Positions 52,218 to 61,149 are shown, counted from the first letter of the stretch. The stretch: 64,000 bases of DNA from Arthrobacter sp. StoSoilA2 (GCF_019977195.1 NZ_AP024643.1:868001-932000); one strand, 5' to 3'. Program-made: numbers and translations. Notes: generated by a model from the sequence alone, not told the origin.

Positions 52218-53465
52218 GTGGATCCGTTGCTTATAGGTGTCGTTGCAGGCCTGGTTGGCCTGTCGCTGGGCGTCTTTGGCATGCTCGCTTTCAGGATCAG
52301 CGAGCGGCAACGCAGGATCGTGGACCTCGATGTTACCGAACCCCTGCTTCCGGAAGGTGCAGCGGAAGTGCTTGCCGTCGTCGGGCGCGCGTTTGTGGTG
52401 GTCGATGCGATAGATGGCGTGGTCCGCGCGAGTCCGGCAGCGTACGCCTACGGCCTGGTTCGCGGCCACACGGTGGTTCATAAGCAGCTCTTGGACATGA
52501 CTGCAAAGGTCCGCCGCGATGGCGTGATTCTGGAGCAACAATACGAACTTCCCCGGGGGCCCCTCGGCAAGGGCACCATCGTGGTCCAGGTGCGGGCAGC
52601 CATGCTCGGGTGGGAGTACATCCTGCTGCTCGCCGACGACCGAACCGAGATCACCCGCACCGAGGAGATCCGCAACGACTTCGTGGCCAACGTTTCCCAC
52701 GAACTCAAGACGCCGGTGGGCGCTATTTCGCTCCTGGCCGAGGCATTGGAAGCCTCGCCTGACGACGAAGAAGCCGTGCGCCGCTTCGCCAAACGCATGC
52801 ATAAGGAATCCGGACGCCTCGCGGCGCTGGTCCAGGACATCATTGAGCTTTCCCGGCTCCAGGGCGCAAATGTTGCCCAGCAAGGCCACACGGTGGACAT
52901 CAACACTGTGATTACCGAGGCAGTGGACCGCTCGCAGCTCCCGGCCGAGAGTAAGAACATCCAGATTGTTGTAGGTGGCCATTCAGACTCCCTGGTGTTC
53001 GGTGACAGGGACCTGCTGGTCACCGCCCTGCGCAACCTGATCGACAACGCCATCCGCTACTCGCCGGAGAACACCCGCGTAGGCGTCGGAGTCCGGACGC
53101 GGGAGGGCGTCGTCGCTATTTCAGTCACGGACCAGGGCGAGGGCCTGACCCCCGAGGACCAGGAACGGGTCTTCGAACGCTTTTACCGGGTGGACGCTGC
53201 CCGCTCCCGGCATACCGGTGGCACCGGCCTGGGCCTCAGCATCGTCAAGCACGTTGTGTCCAACCATGGTGGCGAGGTCACAGTGTGGTCCCAGCCTGGT
53301 CAAGGTTCAACGTTCACCATCCGGTTGCCCGAGATGGAAGGCCAGGACGACGACGCCGGCCTCCCGGCGTCCGCTGCCACCGCGGCTCCGTCTCCTGAAC
53401 TTCCGGCGGCGGGTGCCGCCGCCGGACCCCACCACACGACTCAGCAACCGCATCACGCGAATTAA
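52218..53465 (+). CDS. senX3: Phosphate-responsive sensor histidine kinase SenX3
   Basis: A 415-residue membrane kinase. One or two N-terminal hydrophobic helices (LLIGVVAGLVGLSLGVFGML) are followed by a PAS-like region (about 50-150). The H-box is VSHELKTPVGA (His about 165), with N-box NLIDNAIRYS and G-boxes DQGEGL and GGTGLGLSIVKH. A Pro/Ala/His-rich tail of about 40 residues follows. Start is GTG at 52218. The stop codon lies in the first unit of a tandem repeat that fills the gap to regX3. Confidence 0.95.
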   Translation: MDPLLIGVVAGLVGLSLGVFGMLAFRISERQRRIVDLDVTEPLLPEGAAEVLAVVGRAFVVVDAIDGVVRASPAAYAYGLVRGHTVVHKQLLDMTAKVRRDGVILEQQYELPRGPLGKGTIVVQVRAAMLGWEYILLLADDRTEITRTEEIRNDFVANVSHELKTPVGAISLLAEALEASPDDEEAVRRFAKRMHKESGRLAALVQDIIELSRLQGANVAQQGHTVDINTVITEAVDRSQLPAESKNIQIVVGGHSDSLVFGDRDLLVTALRNLIDNAIRYSPENTRVGVGVRTREGVVAISVTDQGEGLTPEDQERVFERFYRVDAARSRHTGGTGLGLSIVKHVVSNHGGEVTVWSQPGQGSTFTIRLPEMEGQDDDAGLPASAATAAPSPELPAAGAAAGPHHTTQQPHHAN

Positions 53466-53520
53466 CCCGCGTCATGCGCATTAACCGCATCACGCGAATC
53501 AACCCGTCACGCTAATCAAC
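53449..53520 (+). repeat. Four-copy 18-bp tandem repeat between senX3 and regX3
   Basis: Units at 53449-53466, 53468-53485, 53486-53503 and 53504-53520 follow CGCATCACGCGAATTAAC with a few changes. The first contains the senX3 stop. A short hairpin GGGCGCC-AGC-GGCGCCC (53524-53540) follows just before the regX3 ribosome-binding site. Confidence 0.8.
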
Positions 53521-53560
53521 AAGGGGGCGCCAGCGGCGCCCAAGAGCAAGGAGCCAGCGC

Positions 53561-54241
53561 TTGAGCAGGATTTTGATAGTGGAGGACGAAGAGTCCTTCA
53601 GCGACCCCCTGTCCTACCTTTTGGGCAAAGAGGGTTTCGACGTCGAGGTAGTGGACAACGGCACCGACGCCTTGGTGGAATTCGACCGGAATGGTGCCGA
53701 CCTCGTCCTGCTGGATCTCCAACTGCCCGGAACACCGGGGACGGAAGTGTGCCGTCAACTGCGCCAACGTTCCAGTGTGCCGGTCATCATGTTGACCGCC
53801 AAGGACTCGGAGATCGACAAAGTTGTGGGCTTGGAGTTGGGTGCGGACGATTACGTCACCAAGCCATACTCCTCCCGCGAACTCGTGGCGCGCGTGCGCG
53901 CAGTGCTCCGCAGGCAGGGTGAGCCTGAAGAGCTGATCACCTCCACCGTGCAGGCCGGGCCCGTCCGGATGGATATCGAACGCCACGTGGTGAGCGTGAA
54001 CGGCGAGCAGGTGTCACTGCCGTTGAAGGAATTTGAACTCCTAGAAATGCTGCTGCGCAATTCCGGACGTGTGCTCACCCGGGGCCAGCTCATTGACCGC
54101 GTGTGGGGTTCAGATTACGTGGGTGATACCAAGACGCTCGATGTCCACGTAAAGCGACTGCGTAGCAAGATTGAGCCGGATCCGTCCGCTCCAAGGTACT
54201 TGGTGACGGTGCGTGGACTGGGCTACAAGTTCGAGCCGTAA
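53561..54241 (+). CDS. regX3: Phosphate response regulator RegX3
   Basis: A 226-residue OmpR-type response regulator. The receiver has EDEE at the N-terminus, phospho-Asp in LLDLQLPG (about 52) and Lys in VTKPYSS (about 101). The winged helix (about 130-225) ends with VTVRGLGYKFEP. The start is TTG, eight bases after AAGGAG. SenX3 phosphorylates it; the PHO-box array upstream of senX3 is a likely binding site. A strong hairpin ends the operon. Confidence 0.95.
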   Translation: MSRILIVEDEESFSDPLSYLLGKEGFDVEVVDNGTDALVEFDRNGADLVLLDLQLPGTPGTEVCRQLRQRSSVPVIMLTAKDSEIDKVVGLELGADDYVTKPYSSRELVARVRAVLRRQGEPEELITSTVQAGPVRMDIERHVVSVNGEQVSLPLKEFELLEMLLRNSGRVLTRGQLIDRVWGSDYVGDTKTLDVHVKRLRSKIEPDPSAPRYLVTVRGLGYKFEP

Positions 54242-54272
54242 AGCTTCAAACAGCTGACCGTCGGCCAGCAGA

Positions 54273-54325
54273 CAACGACAAAGGAAGGGTTCCGCCGCAG
54301 CGGAACCCTTCCTTTATTGTCGTTG
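54273..54325. terminator. Bidirectional terminator between regX3 and the lipoprotein gene
   Basis: A long hairpin: CAACGACA plus AAGGAAGGGTTCCGC (54273-54295) pairs with its complement at 54300-54325, apart from three extra bases (TAT) in the right arm. A-rich and T-rich tracts on both sides suit termination in both directions. Confidence 0.85.
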
Positions 54326-54343
54326 CTTGCAGCGCGCGGCCTG

Positions 54344-54910
54344 CTAGTGGCCGGCAGCTGCAGATTCGGTGTGCGTCGGCGTCGGCGTTGCCGTGGAAGT
54401 GGAAGACGGAGTTGCCGAGGCGCTGGAGGAGGGCAGGTACTCCTTGTACTCCGGCAGCGTGCCGTCAACCACGGGAACGTTGATCGTTGCGGAGTCCGAA
54501 CCGCTGCGAATGGTTACCGGGCTCAGTCCGCCGGGCCTGGTGCCTGCGGTGCTAAGGACCGCGGCGTCGGCTTCGTCGTTCAGGTACGTCTCCGAGTTGG
54601 CCTTGACCGGGATTTCCGTCTGGGCGCCATTGGCACCACTGATGGTCAGGGTGGCATCCGAGCTGGACTTGTTGAACACGGCGCCGATTACGCGGCCCGG
54701 CTGGTTCTCGCCTGAAGCGACGATCAGCATGTTGCGCAGCTCAAGCTGGCCGAGATCTGCTTTGACCCCGTCCGATGCTGAGTACTGGTGGGAAGTCTGC
54801 TGGGCGTTGACGAAGCCACAGCCGGTTACGGACAGAAGACCGACGCCGATTGCAGCCGCCGCAATTGCCAGCTTGCCGCGCTGGACAGGGTTCATCGCAG
54901 TAATGCGCAC
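54344..54910 (-). CDS. Lipoprotein of unknown function
   Basis: A 188-residue exported protein. The signal ends with a lipobox VTGC (Cys 31). The mature part has a beta-rich domain (about 45-145: LRNMLIVASGENQPGRVIGAVFN, IPVKANSETYL) and a Ser/Thr/Pro-rich tail ending in ESAAAGH. The domain loosely recalls periplasmic copper-chaperone-like lipoproteins, but the usual Met/His copper ligands are not evident, so I leave it unassigned. GTG at 54910 follows GAGGAG. Confidence 0.82.
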   Translation of the reverse strand: MRITAMNPVQRGKLAIAAAAIGVGLLSVTGCGFVNAQQTSHQYSASDGVKADLGQLELRNMLIVASGENQPGRVIGAVFNKSSSDATLTISGANGAQTEIPVKANSETYLNDEADAAVLSTAGTRPGGLSPVTIRSGSDSATINVPVVDGTLPEYKEYLPSSSASATPSSTSTATPTPTHTESAAAGH

Positions 54911-55188
54911 GACACCTACTCCTCAAGAGTCATTGGAACACTTTTCAGCCATAGCCTATCGGCAAAGCGGCCGAAATAAGGATTCGAGAAGGCATTGTGG
55001 CGAACGCGACCGGGAAGATCCGACGCGCTCCTTGCTTCCGTGAAGCATCTTTCCTGGCTCGCGTCAAGGGGTATCGCGAGCCCCTTTGGGGCCTATTTCC
55101 CTTTATTGGCGCGGCTGGACAGCCCGTCGGGTGCCAGTCGTATGCCTTAATCGTGATAGACTAGTCTGCGGGAAAGGGGAAAGTCCAC

Positions 55189-55671
55189 ATGGTTTTTGAG
55201 GTCGGCGAGACAGTAGTTTACCCTCACCACGGTGCAGCAAAAATTGAGGAAATCAAGATGCGCACCATCAAGGGCGAAGAGAAGATGTATCTCAAGCTCA
55301 AGGTGGCTCAGGGTGATCTGACCATTGAAGTTCCAGCAGAGAACGTTGACCTTGTTGGGGTCCGGGACGTAGTGGGCAAAGAAGGCTTGGAGCACGTATT
55401 TGACGTTCTCCGCGCCGAGTTCACTGAAGAGCCTACCAACTGGTCACGTCGTTACAAGGCAAACCTGGAGAAGCTTGCTTCGGGCGATGTCATCAAGGTG
55501 GCGGAGGTCGTTCGCGATCTTTGGCGTCGTGATCACGATCGCGGCCTTTCCGCAGGTGAGAAGCGCATGCTGGCCAAGGCGCGGCAGATTCTGATTTCAG
55601 AACTGGCCCTGGCTGAGAAGACAGACGAAGAGAAGGCAGCAAGCGTTCTCGACGAAGTCTTGGCTTCCTAA
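55189..55671 (+). CDS. carD: CarD family transcription regulator
   Basis: A 160-residue RNA-polymerase-binding protein that stabilises open promoter complexes, notably for rRNA. The N-terminal RNAP-interaction domain (FEVGETVVYPHHGAAKIEEI, about 3-22) and the helical C-terminal DNA-binding domain (WSRRYKANLEKL, DLWRRDHDRGLSAGEKRML) are typical. A TAGACT hexamer at 55157-55162 is a plausible -10. The gene is followed by its own terminator. Confidence 0.97.
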   Translation: MVFEVGETVVYPHHGAAKIEEIKMRTIKGEEKMYLKLKVAQGDLTIEVPAENVDLVGVRDVVGKEGLEHVFDVLRAEFTEEPTNWSRRYKANLEKLASGDVIKVAEVVRDLWRRDHDRGLSAGEKRMLAKARQILISELALAEKTDEEKAASVLDEVLAS

Positions 55672-55680
55672 GAATTGATG

Positions 55681-55715
55681 CCCGGTGGTGCGAAAGCGCC
55701 GCCGGGTTTCTTTTT
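55681..55715 (+). terminator. Intrinsic terminator after carD
   Basis: CCCGGTGGTGC / GCGCCGCCGGG with a GAAA loop (wobble pairs included), then TTTCTTTTT. It separates carD from ispD, whose start is 23 bp further on, so readthrough or a promoter in the stem region must supply ispD. Confidence 0.88.
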
Positions 55716-55737
55716 GCCACAAAGTACTCTTGTCACC

Positions 55738-56520
55738 ATGAGTATTCCTTCCAAGCGCGCTGTTACGGCGGTAATCGTGGTGGCTGCCGGCTCGGGCGAG
55801 CGCCTCGGCTATGGCATGCCCAAAGCCAAAGTTCCGCTGGGTGGCGAAACCATCCTGATGCACGCCCTCCGTGGCGTAGTCGCTGCCGACGTCGCACGCC
55901 AGATCTGCGTCGCCGTGCCCAAGGGGGATGCGGAACTCCGCCAACTGATCGCCGCGTTCACGGTTGAACTGGTAGACGGTGGCCCTGAGGTGACAGTTGT
56001 CGACGGCGGCTCCACCCGTGCCGATTCCGTCCGCGCCGCTTTGGCTGCTTTGGAAGAGGGGACAGAAGCCGTCCTGGTCCATGACGCAGCCCGCGCATTG
56101 ACCCCCGAGCGCGTATTCCAGCGCGTGGCCGATGCTTTGGCCTCCGGCGCCAAGGCCGTCATTCCAGCCATGCCTGTGGTGGACACCATCAAGACCGTCG
56201 CTGAGACCAACGGCCCGGACTCCTCCATCGCTCCGGAAGTTGTCACTGGAACAGCGCCCCGTGAACAGCTCAGGGCAGTCCAGACGCCCCAGGGTTTCGA
56301 CCTCGCTACGTTGCGCCGCGCGCACGACGCCGCCGGGCTCTTCGATGACAAACAGGCCGCCGCAGTCACCGATGACGCCATGCTTGTTGAGCTTCTGGGC
56401 GTTCCGGTCCACGCCGTCCGCGGGGCCAGCCAGTCGCTGAAGATCACCACGCCCCTGGATCTCATCATTGCCGAGGGCCTCCTCGAGGGCCCCCTTGGAA
56501 TGCGCTGGGTGGAAGGCTGA
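55738..56520 (+). CDS. ispD: 2-C-methyl-D-erythritol 4-phosphate cytidylyltransferase
   Basis: A 260-residue enzyme of the non-mevalonate isoprenoid pathway. The nucleotide-binding motif is VVAAGSGERLGYGMPKAKV (about 13-31), with VLVHDAARAL (about 118-127) and TDDAMLVE later. ATG at 55738 is just past the carD terminator; an upstream frame through the terminator is rejected. Stop and next start overlap (TGATG), joining it to ispF, the usual actinobacterial order. Confidence 0.95.
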   Translation: MSIPSKRAVTAVIVVAAGSGERLGYGMPKAKVPLGGETILMHALRGVVAADVARQICVAVPKGDAELRQLIAAFTVELVDGGPEVTVVDGGSTRADSVRAALAALEEGTEAVLVHDAARALTPERVFQRVADALASGAKAVIPAMPVVDTIKTVAETNGPDSSIAPEVVTGTAPREQLRAVQTPQGFDLATLRRAHDAAGLFDDKQAAAVTDDAMLVELLGVPVHAVRGASQSLKITTPLDLIIAEGLLEGPLGMRWVEG

Positions 56521-57083
56521 TGGCCGCCCAGCAAGCTGCGGGCCTTGCCGGCAACGTGATACTTCCCCGAACCGGAATCGGCGTCGACGTGCACGCATTC
56601 GCGCCGGAGGACGATCCCCAGCCGCTCTGGTTGGGTGGCCTCTTTTGGGAAGGTGAGCAGGGGCTCTCCGGACATTCCGACGGCGATTGCGTCGCCCACG
56701 CGGCTGCCGACGCCCTGTTTTCCGCCTGTGGAATAGGTGACCTCGGCACCCACTTCGGAACGGACCGGCCCGAGTTCGCCGGCGCCTCCGGGGTCAAGCT
56801 GCTCGATGAGGCTGCACGGATAGTCAGGGCCGCAGGGTTCGAGATCGGCAATGTCGCCGTGCAGTTCGTAGCCAACCGCCCCAAGTTCGGCCCCCGCCGG
56901 GAAGAATCCCAAAAGGTCCTGAGCGAAGCTGCAAACGCGCCCGTCAGCGTCACAGCCACCACCAGCGATGGCTTGGGATTTACTGGCCGCGGCGAGGGAA
57001 TTTCTGCGGTTGCCACCGCCCTCGTTTACCCCGTCAACGGAGCAATCCAGCCGGGTTCCACTGAAGGTGGGCTGAATGCTTAA
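56520..57083 (+). CDS. ispF: 2-C-methyl-D-erythritol 2,4-cyclodiphosphate synthase
   Basis: A 187-residue enzyme two steps after IspD. Metal ligands are in GVDVHAF (about 20) and SGHSDGDCVAHAAADALF (about 50-67). The region around NRPKFGPRREESQ and TATTSDGLGFTGRGEG is family-typical. It is somewhat longer than the common 155-160 residues, with about 15 extra at each end. The last 8 bp overlap the next lipoprotein gene. Confidence 0.95.
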   Translation: MAAQQAAGLAGNVILPRTGIGVDVHAFAPEDDPQPLWLGGLFWEGEQGLSGHSDGDCVAHAAADALFSACGIGDLGTHFGTDRPEFAGASGVKLLDEAARIVRAAGFEIGNVAVQFVANRPKFGPRREESQKVLSEAANAPVSVTATTSDGLGFTGRGEGISAVATALVYPVNGAIQPGSTEGGLNA

Positions 57084-57432
57084 GGTGCGTTCCGGCGTCG
57101 TGCGTTACGCCGCGCTGTTGTCCGCGGCCGTGACTTCTGCGCTCCTGCTCGGGGGCTGTGCAGGGACACCGAAGATGGATGTGAAGGCCAGTTGCGAGTT
57201 CCTCAACAACGACACCTTCAAGCCCGATGGCAACCAACAGCAGCAGTCCAAGCAGATCGCTGCCCACTATCACGAGATCGCAGACAAGCTGGCTCCGGAA
57301 ATTGGCGATCCCATCAAGGAGATGGCCGCCATCATGGACAAAGCCGCGGCGTCGTCGCTCGGGGCGGCAACGCAGGAACAGCAACAGCAGCTGACCGTGC
57401 ACTTCAACAAAATCGGCGAGTACTGCAAGTAG
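57076..57432 (+). CDS. Small lipoprotein of unknown function
   Basis: A 118-residue exported protein with a lipobox LGGC (Cys 28). The mature part (about 90 residues) is helical and Gln-rich, with two further Cys (KASCEF, EYCK) that could form a disulfide. No family recognised. It overlaps ispF by 8 bp and is followed after 35 bp by cysS, so it is carried in the housekeeping operon. Confidence 0.8.
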   Translation: MLKVRSGVVRYAALLSAAVTSALLLGGCAGTPKMDVKASCEFLNNDTFKPDGNQQQQSKQIAAHYHEIADKLAPEIGDPIKEMAAIMDKAAASSLGAATQEQQQQLTVHFNKIGEYCK

Positions 57433-57467
57433 GCAAGTCATGGCGCGTCATCGGCTAATCTGGAGCG

Positions 57468-58937
57468 GTGACCCTGCGCTTCTATGACACCGCCTCCGCC
57501 GAAGTCCGCGACTTCGTTCCCCTCGAAGATGGCAAGGCCAGCGTGTACTACTGCGGGGCTACCGTTCAGGGGATGCCCCACGTAGGGCACGTCAGGTCCG
57601 CAATCGCGTTTGACCAACTGACGCGCTGGCTCGAATTCCGTGGGCACCGCGTCACGGTAGTGCGCAACGTCACGGACATCGACGACAAAATCCTGGCCAA
57701 GTCCGAGCAATCCTTCGGTCCCGACTGGGCCGCCGAGCCGACAGCGCGGAAGGACGAGGAGTGGTGGGCTCTGGCTTACCGCTACGAGCAGGAATTCGAG
57801 AACGCCTACGAATCCCTCGGCGTCCAGCGCCCGACGTACGAGCCACGAGCCACCGGGCACATCCCGGAAATGCATGCGCTGATCCAGCGGCTGATCGACC
57901 GCGGCCATGCCTACCCCGCCCTGGACGACTCCGGAGACGTGTACTTCGACGTGCGCTCCTGGAGCAAATACGGATCGCTGACGCGGCAGAACATTGATGA
58001 CATGCAAGGCGCCCCCGACGCCGACCCTCGCGGCAAGAGGGATCCGCGCGACTTCGCGCTGTGGAAGGGTTACAAAGACGGCGAACCCGTCACTGCCAAA
58101 TGGGAGTCCCCCTGGGGAGCCGGACGCCCAGGGTGGCACCTCGAATGCTCCGCCATGGTCACCAAATACCTGGGCACGCGCTTCGACATCCATGGTGGGG
58201 GATTGGACCTCCGATTCCCGCACCACGAAAACGAGATGGCCCAGTCCCAGGCCGCAGGCGATGAATTCGCCAATTTCTGGATGCACAACGGCATGGTCAC
58301 CTACGAGGGCGAAAAGATGTCCAAGTCCATCGGCAATACGGTGAGTCCTGCCGAGATGCTTGACCTGGCCTCGCCCCGCGTGGTCCGGTACTACCTTGGC
58401 CAGGCCCACTACCGATCCGTACTGGACTATCGACCCACATCGCTGCAGGAAGCAGCGGCCGCCGTCGAACGCATTGATGGCTTTATCGCCAAAGCCGCCG
58501 CGAAGGTGGGGCAGCAACTCAGTGAGCCGAAGAGCTACGCCGAGGATGCGCAGGCCGCGATGCCGGCCGCCTTCATCGCGGCCATGGATGATGACCTCAA
58601 CGTCCCGCAGGCGCTCGGCGTCCTGCACGAGACCGTTCGGGCCGGCAACACAGCCCTGGCTGCCGGGGACCTGGGCGCCGTAAAAGACGCTCTCTCCAGC
58701 GTCCACGCCATGACAAATGTCCTTGGCCTGGACGCCGTGAAACGGCCGGAGGCCGTGCAGAGCCGCGAACACGCGGCACTGGAAATTTTGGTGGAAGCGC
58801 AGCTTGAGGCCCGCGCCGCAGCCAGGGCCAACAAGGACTGGGCCGCGTCCGACGCCATCCGCGACACCCTCGCGGCCGCCGGAGTCGTCGTCGAAGATGG
58901 TGCGGAAGGCGCTACCTGGAGCCTGAAACGCGACTGA
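57468..58937 (+). CDS. cysS: Cysteinyl-tRNA synthetase
   Basis: A 489-residue class I synthetase. HIGH appears as PHVGHVRS (about 37-44) and KMSKS as EKMSKSIGNT (about 284). Zinc ligands are Cys in YYCGATVQG (about 29), Cys in HLECSAM (about 224) and the HHENE segment. Length and the C-terminal anticodon-binding domain are normal. GTG start at 57468 with GGAGCG nearby. Confidence 0.97.
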   Translation: MTLRFYDTASAEVRDFVPLEDGKASVYYCGATVQGMPHVGHVRSAIAFDQLTRWLEFRGHRVTVVRNVTDIDDKILAKSEQSFGPDWAAEPTARKDEEWWALAYRYEQEFENAYESLGVQRPTYEPRATGHIPEMHALIQRLIDRGHAYPALDDSGDVYFDVRSWSKYGSLTRQNIDDMQGAPDADPRGKRDPRDFALWKGYKDGEPVTAKWESPWGAGRPGWHLECSAMVTKYLGTRFDIHGGGLDLRFPHHENEMAQSQAAGDEFANFWMHNGMVTYEGEKMSKSIGNTVSPAEMLDLASPRVVRYYLGQAHYRSVLDYRPTSLQEAAAAVERIDGFIAKAAAKVGQQLSEPKSYAEDAQAAMPAAFIAAMDDDLNVPQALGVLHETVRAGNTALAAGDLGAVKDALSSVHAMTNVLGLDAVKRPEAVQSREHAALEILVEAQLEARAAARANKDWAASDAIRDTLAAAGVVVEDGAEGATWSLKRD

Positions 58938-59016
58938 CAAACCGCCGCCACCGCCGAATTGCATTGGGTCAGTAGACTGGAATGCAGACTCATTAATTTC
59001 AAGCAAGGTGGACAGA

Positions 59017-60006
59017 ATGGCCAACCACGGTCGCCCGGGTGCAATCCGCAAGAGCAAGAAGGGCCCCTCCACGGGTACCGGAGGCCACGGTCGCAAGGCC
59101 CTCGAAGGCAAGGGGCCCACCCCCAAGGCCGAGGACCGGACCTACCACAAGGCGTACAAGAACAAGCAGCTTTCCGAGCGTTCAGCCGCCAAGCGCGGTC
59201 CTGCGCGCCCGGGAAGCGGCGCCCGCTCCGGCCCCAAGGGCCGCGCAACTGAAGAGCTGGTCACCGGCCGCAACTCGGTTGTGGAAGCGCTGCGCGCCGG
59301 CATCCCTGCAAAGGCCCTGCATGTTGCCATCCGCATCGAAATGGATGACCGCGTCAAAGAGTCCCTCAAGCTTGCGGCAGAGCGCGGCATCCCGCTTCTG
59401 GAAACCGGCAAGCCCGAACTGGACCGCATGACCGAGGACGCAGTCCACCAAGGTCTCGTCCTGCAGATCCCGCCGTACGAGTACGAGGACGCCTACGACC
59501 TCGCAGAGACCACCATCGCCAAGTGGAAGAAGGGGCACATCTCCAACGCCCCGATCTTCGTTGCACTCGACGGCATCACCGATCCCCGCAACCTCGGTGC
59601 GATCATCCGTTCCGTCTCCGCGTTCAGCGGCCACGGTGTCATCGTTCCCGAGCGCCGGTCCGTCGGCGTCACGGCCTCCGCTTGGAAGACCAGCGCCGGT
59701 GCCGCAGTCCGCGTACCCGTGGCCCGCGCGTCGAACCTCAACAACGCGCTCAAGCAGTTCAAGAACATGGGCATCTACGTGCTCGGCCTGGACGGCGACG
59801 GCGACGTCTCGCTGCCCGACCTCACCGTAGCCACCGAGCCCGTCTGCATCGTAGTCGGGTCCGAAGGCAAGGGCCTCAGCCGCCTCGTGCGCGAAAACTG
59901 CGACCAGATCGTCTCGATTCCGATCGACTCCGCCATGGAATCGCTCAACGCATCCATGGCCGTGGGCATCTCGCTGTACGAGGTCTCGAGGCAGCGCGCA
60001 AGCTAA
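59017..60006 (+). CDS. rlmB: 23S rRNA 2'-O-methyltransferase RlmB (SpoU family)
   Basis: A 329-residue SPOUT methyltransferase that should modify G2251 in 23S rRNA. The three SpoU motifs are present: NLGAIIRSVSAFSGHG (about 192-207), VVGSEGKGLSRLVREN (about 285-300) and SIPIDSAMESLNASMA (about 305-320). The first 78 residues form a very basic, Gly/Lys/Arg-rich extension usual in actinobacterial members. AAGGTGG precedes the ATG at 59017. Confidence 0.94.
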   Translation: MANHGRPGAIRKSKKGPSTGTGGHGRKALEGKGPTPKAEDRTYHKAYKNKQLSERSAAKRGPARPGSGARSGPKGRATEELVTGRNSVVEALRAGIPAKALHVAIRIEMDDRVKESLKLAAERGIPLLETGKPELDRMTEDAVHQGLVLQIPPYEYEDAYDLAETTIAKWKKGHISNAPIFVALDGITDPRNLGAIIRSVSAFSGHGVIVPERRSVGVTASAWKTSAGAAVRVPVARASNLNNALKQFKNMGIYVLGLDGDGDVSLPDLTVATEPVCIVVGSEGKGLSRLVRENCDQIVSIPIDSAMESLNASMAVGISLYEVSRQRAS

Positions 60007-60100
60007 TCCGTCAAGGCGCCGCAAGCGCCATCCTCCGCGTGCTGCTCCTCCGTCGCTTTGACGCACGCTTCCGGATGCCCCTTGCGCCGCCCTTGGATGC

Positions 60101-60341
60101 TCTCTCACTTCCCGCGGGTTTTTGACGGATCTTCTCTCACTTCCTGCCCGTTTTCGGCCAACGCTCTCTCACTTCATGCTGGTGGGGGAGCGTTTGCTGT
60201 CCTCTGGAATGACGACGACGGCGGCATCCGGCCCGGGCGGTCCGGTCCCCTTTGACAAGGGGATGTGAGAGAAGATCGGCCAGAAGCCCGCTGGATGTGA
60301 GAGAAGATCGGCCAGAAGCCCGCTGGATGTGAGAGAAGATC
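60101..60341. repeat. Array of 32-bp-period repeat units in two opposite orientations
   Basis: This fills most of the 333-bp gap between rlmB and the nitrilase-type gene. Right half: two exact 32-bp units (60261-60292, 60293-60324) starting GGATGTGAGAGAAGATC and a partial third (60325-60341). Left half: TCTCTCACTT, the inverse of that core, at 60101, 60133 and 60165, again every 32 bp. AACGCTC (60160-60166) and GAGCGTT (60188-60194) form an extra dyad. No ORF is seen in the gap. The last unit contains the downstream gene's stop codon. Confidence 0.85.
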
Positions 60342-61149
60342 AGAAGTCGCGGCGGTTGGCCAGGACCGGGAGCTTTTGGCGGGCTTCTTCCACCACGGCG
60401 GGGTCGAGGTCGGCGAAGAGGAGGCCGGGTTCGCCGTCGAGCGCTTCCACGACCTGCCCAAAGGGTGACACGACGGCGGAGTACCCGACGCCCGTGGGCG
60501 CGGCACCCTTGACCTCAACACCCTGCGTAGCAGGATCTCCTTGGCCGCAGGCAAGCACGAACGTCGTGGTGTCCACCGCCCGGGCGCGGGACAGGAGCTG
60601 CCATTGATCGGCCTTTCCCGGTCCGGCTCCCCACGATGCCGCCACGATGTTTACAACGGCTCCGCGCAACGCGTTGGCAGTGAACAATGCGGGGAAACGG
60701 ATGTCGTAGCAGGTGGCCAAACCAAAGGTGACGCCGCCGACGTCGAACGTCACTGGGTCTGTTCCCGCCTCAACCGTGTCCGACTCAGCGAAGCCGAACG
60801 CGTCGAAGAGGTGGATCTTGTCGTAGCTGGTCTCTACTCCGGGGCCTGTGACCAGGAGGGTGTTCCGCACGCGGCGCGCGCCCGAATCTGAAGCTGAGCC
60901 AGGCGTGAACATGCCAGCCACGATCACCAACTGAAGTTCGTCAGCCAGCTCGCGCACCCGGCCCGCCCAGGGGCCGTCGAGAGGTTCGGCGATGTCCAGC
61001 AGGGAGTTGCCGAACGCGCGCATCATTGCCTCGGGAAAAACGACAAGCTCCGCGCCGCCGTCCTTGGCACGGTGGGCGTACTCCTCCAGAAGCCGCAGAT
61101 TGTCAGCCAGGTCCCGGCCGGTGATGACTTGAGCGAGTGCAACGCGCAC
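60340..61149 (-). CDS. Carbon-nitrogen hydrolase (nitrilase superfamily)
   Basis: A 269-residue amidase of the nitrilase fold. The triad is Glu in VVFPEAMM (about 41), Lys in YDKIHLFD (about 109) and Cys in ATCYDIRFP (about 145). It resembles the omega-amidase/deaminated-glutathione-amidase group by the DIRFP motif. GTG at 61149 is chosen since GGAGG lies seven bases upstream; the longer frame to 61272 adds 41 residues unlike the family. Its 3' end has run into the repeat array. Confidence 0.92.
   Translation of the reverse strand: MRVALAQVITGRDLADNLRLLEEYAHRAKDGGAELVVFPEAMMRAFGNSLLDIAEPLDGPWAGRVRELADELQLVIVAGMFTPGSASDSGARRVRNTLLVTGPGVETSYDKIHLFDAFGFAESDTVEAGTDPVTFDVGGVTFGLATCYDIRFPALFTANALRGAVVNIVAASWGAGPGKADQWQLLSRARAVDTTTFVLACGQGDPATQGVEVKGAAPTGVGYSAVVSPFGQVVEALDGEPGLLFADLDPAVVEEARQKLPVLANRRDF

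Noticed and set aside
55675..55737. An N-terminal extension of IspD from an ATG at 55675.
   Set aside because: It would translate through the carD terminator hairpin and its T run; the ATG at 55738 gives the normal IspD N-terminus.
57438..59126. A 562-codon open frame on the minus strand opposite cysS.
   Set aside because: Spans several intergenic regions and is explained by GC-rich third positions of cysS.
60101..60341. CRISPR array.
   Set aside because: Units are contiguous without unique spacers, occur in both orientations, and no cas gene is nearby.
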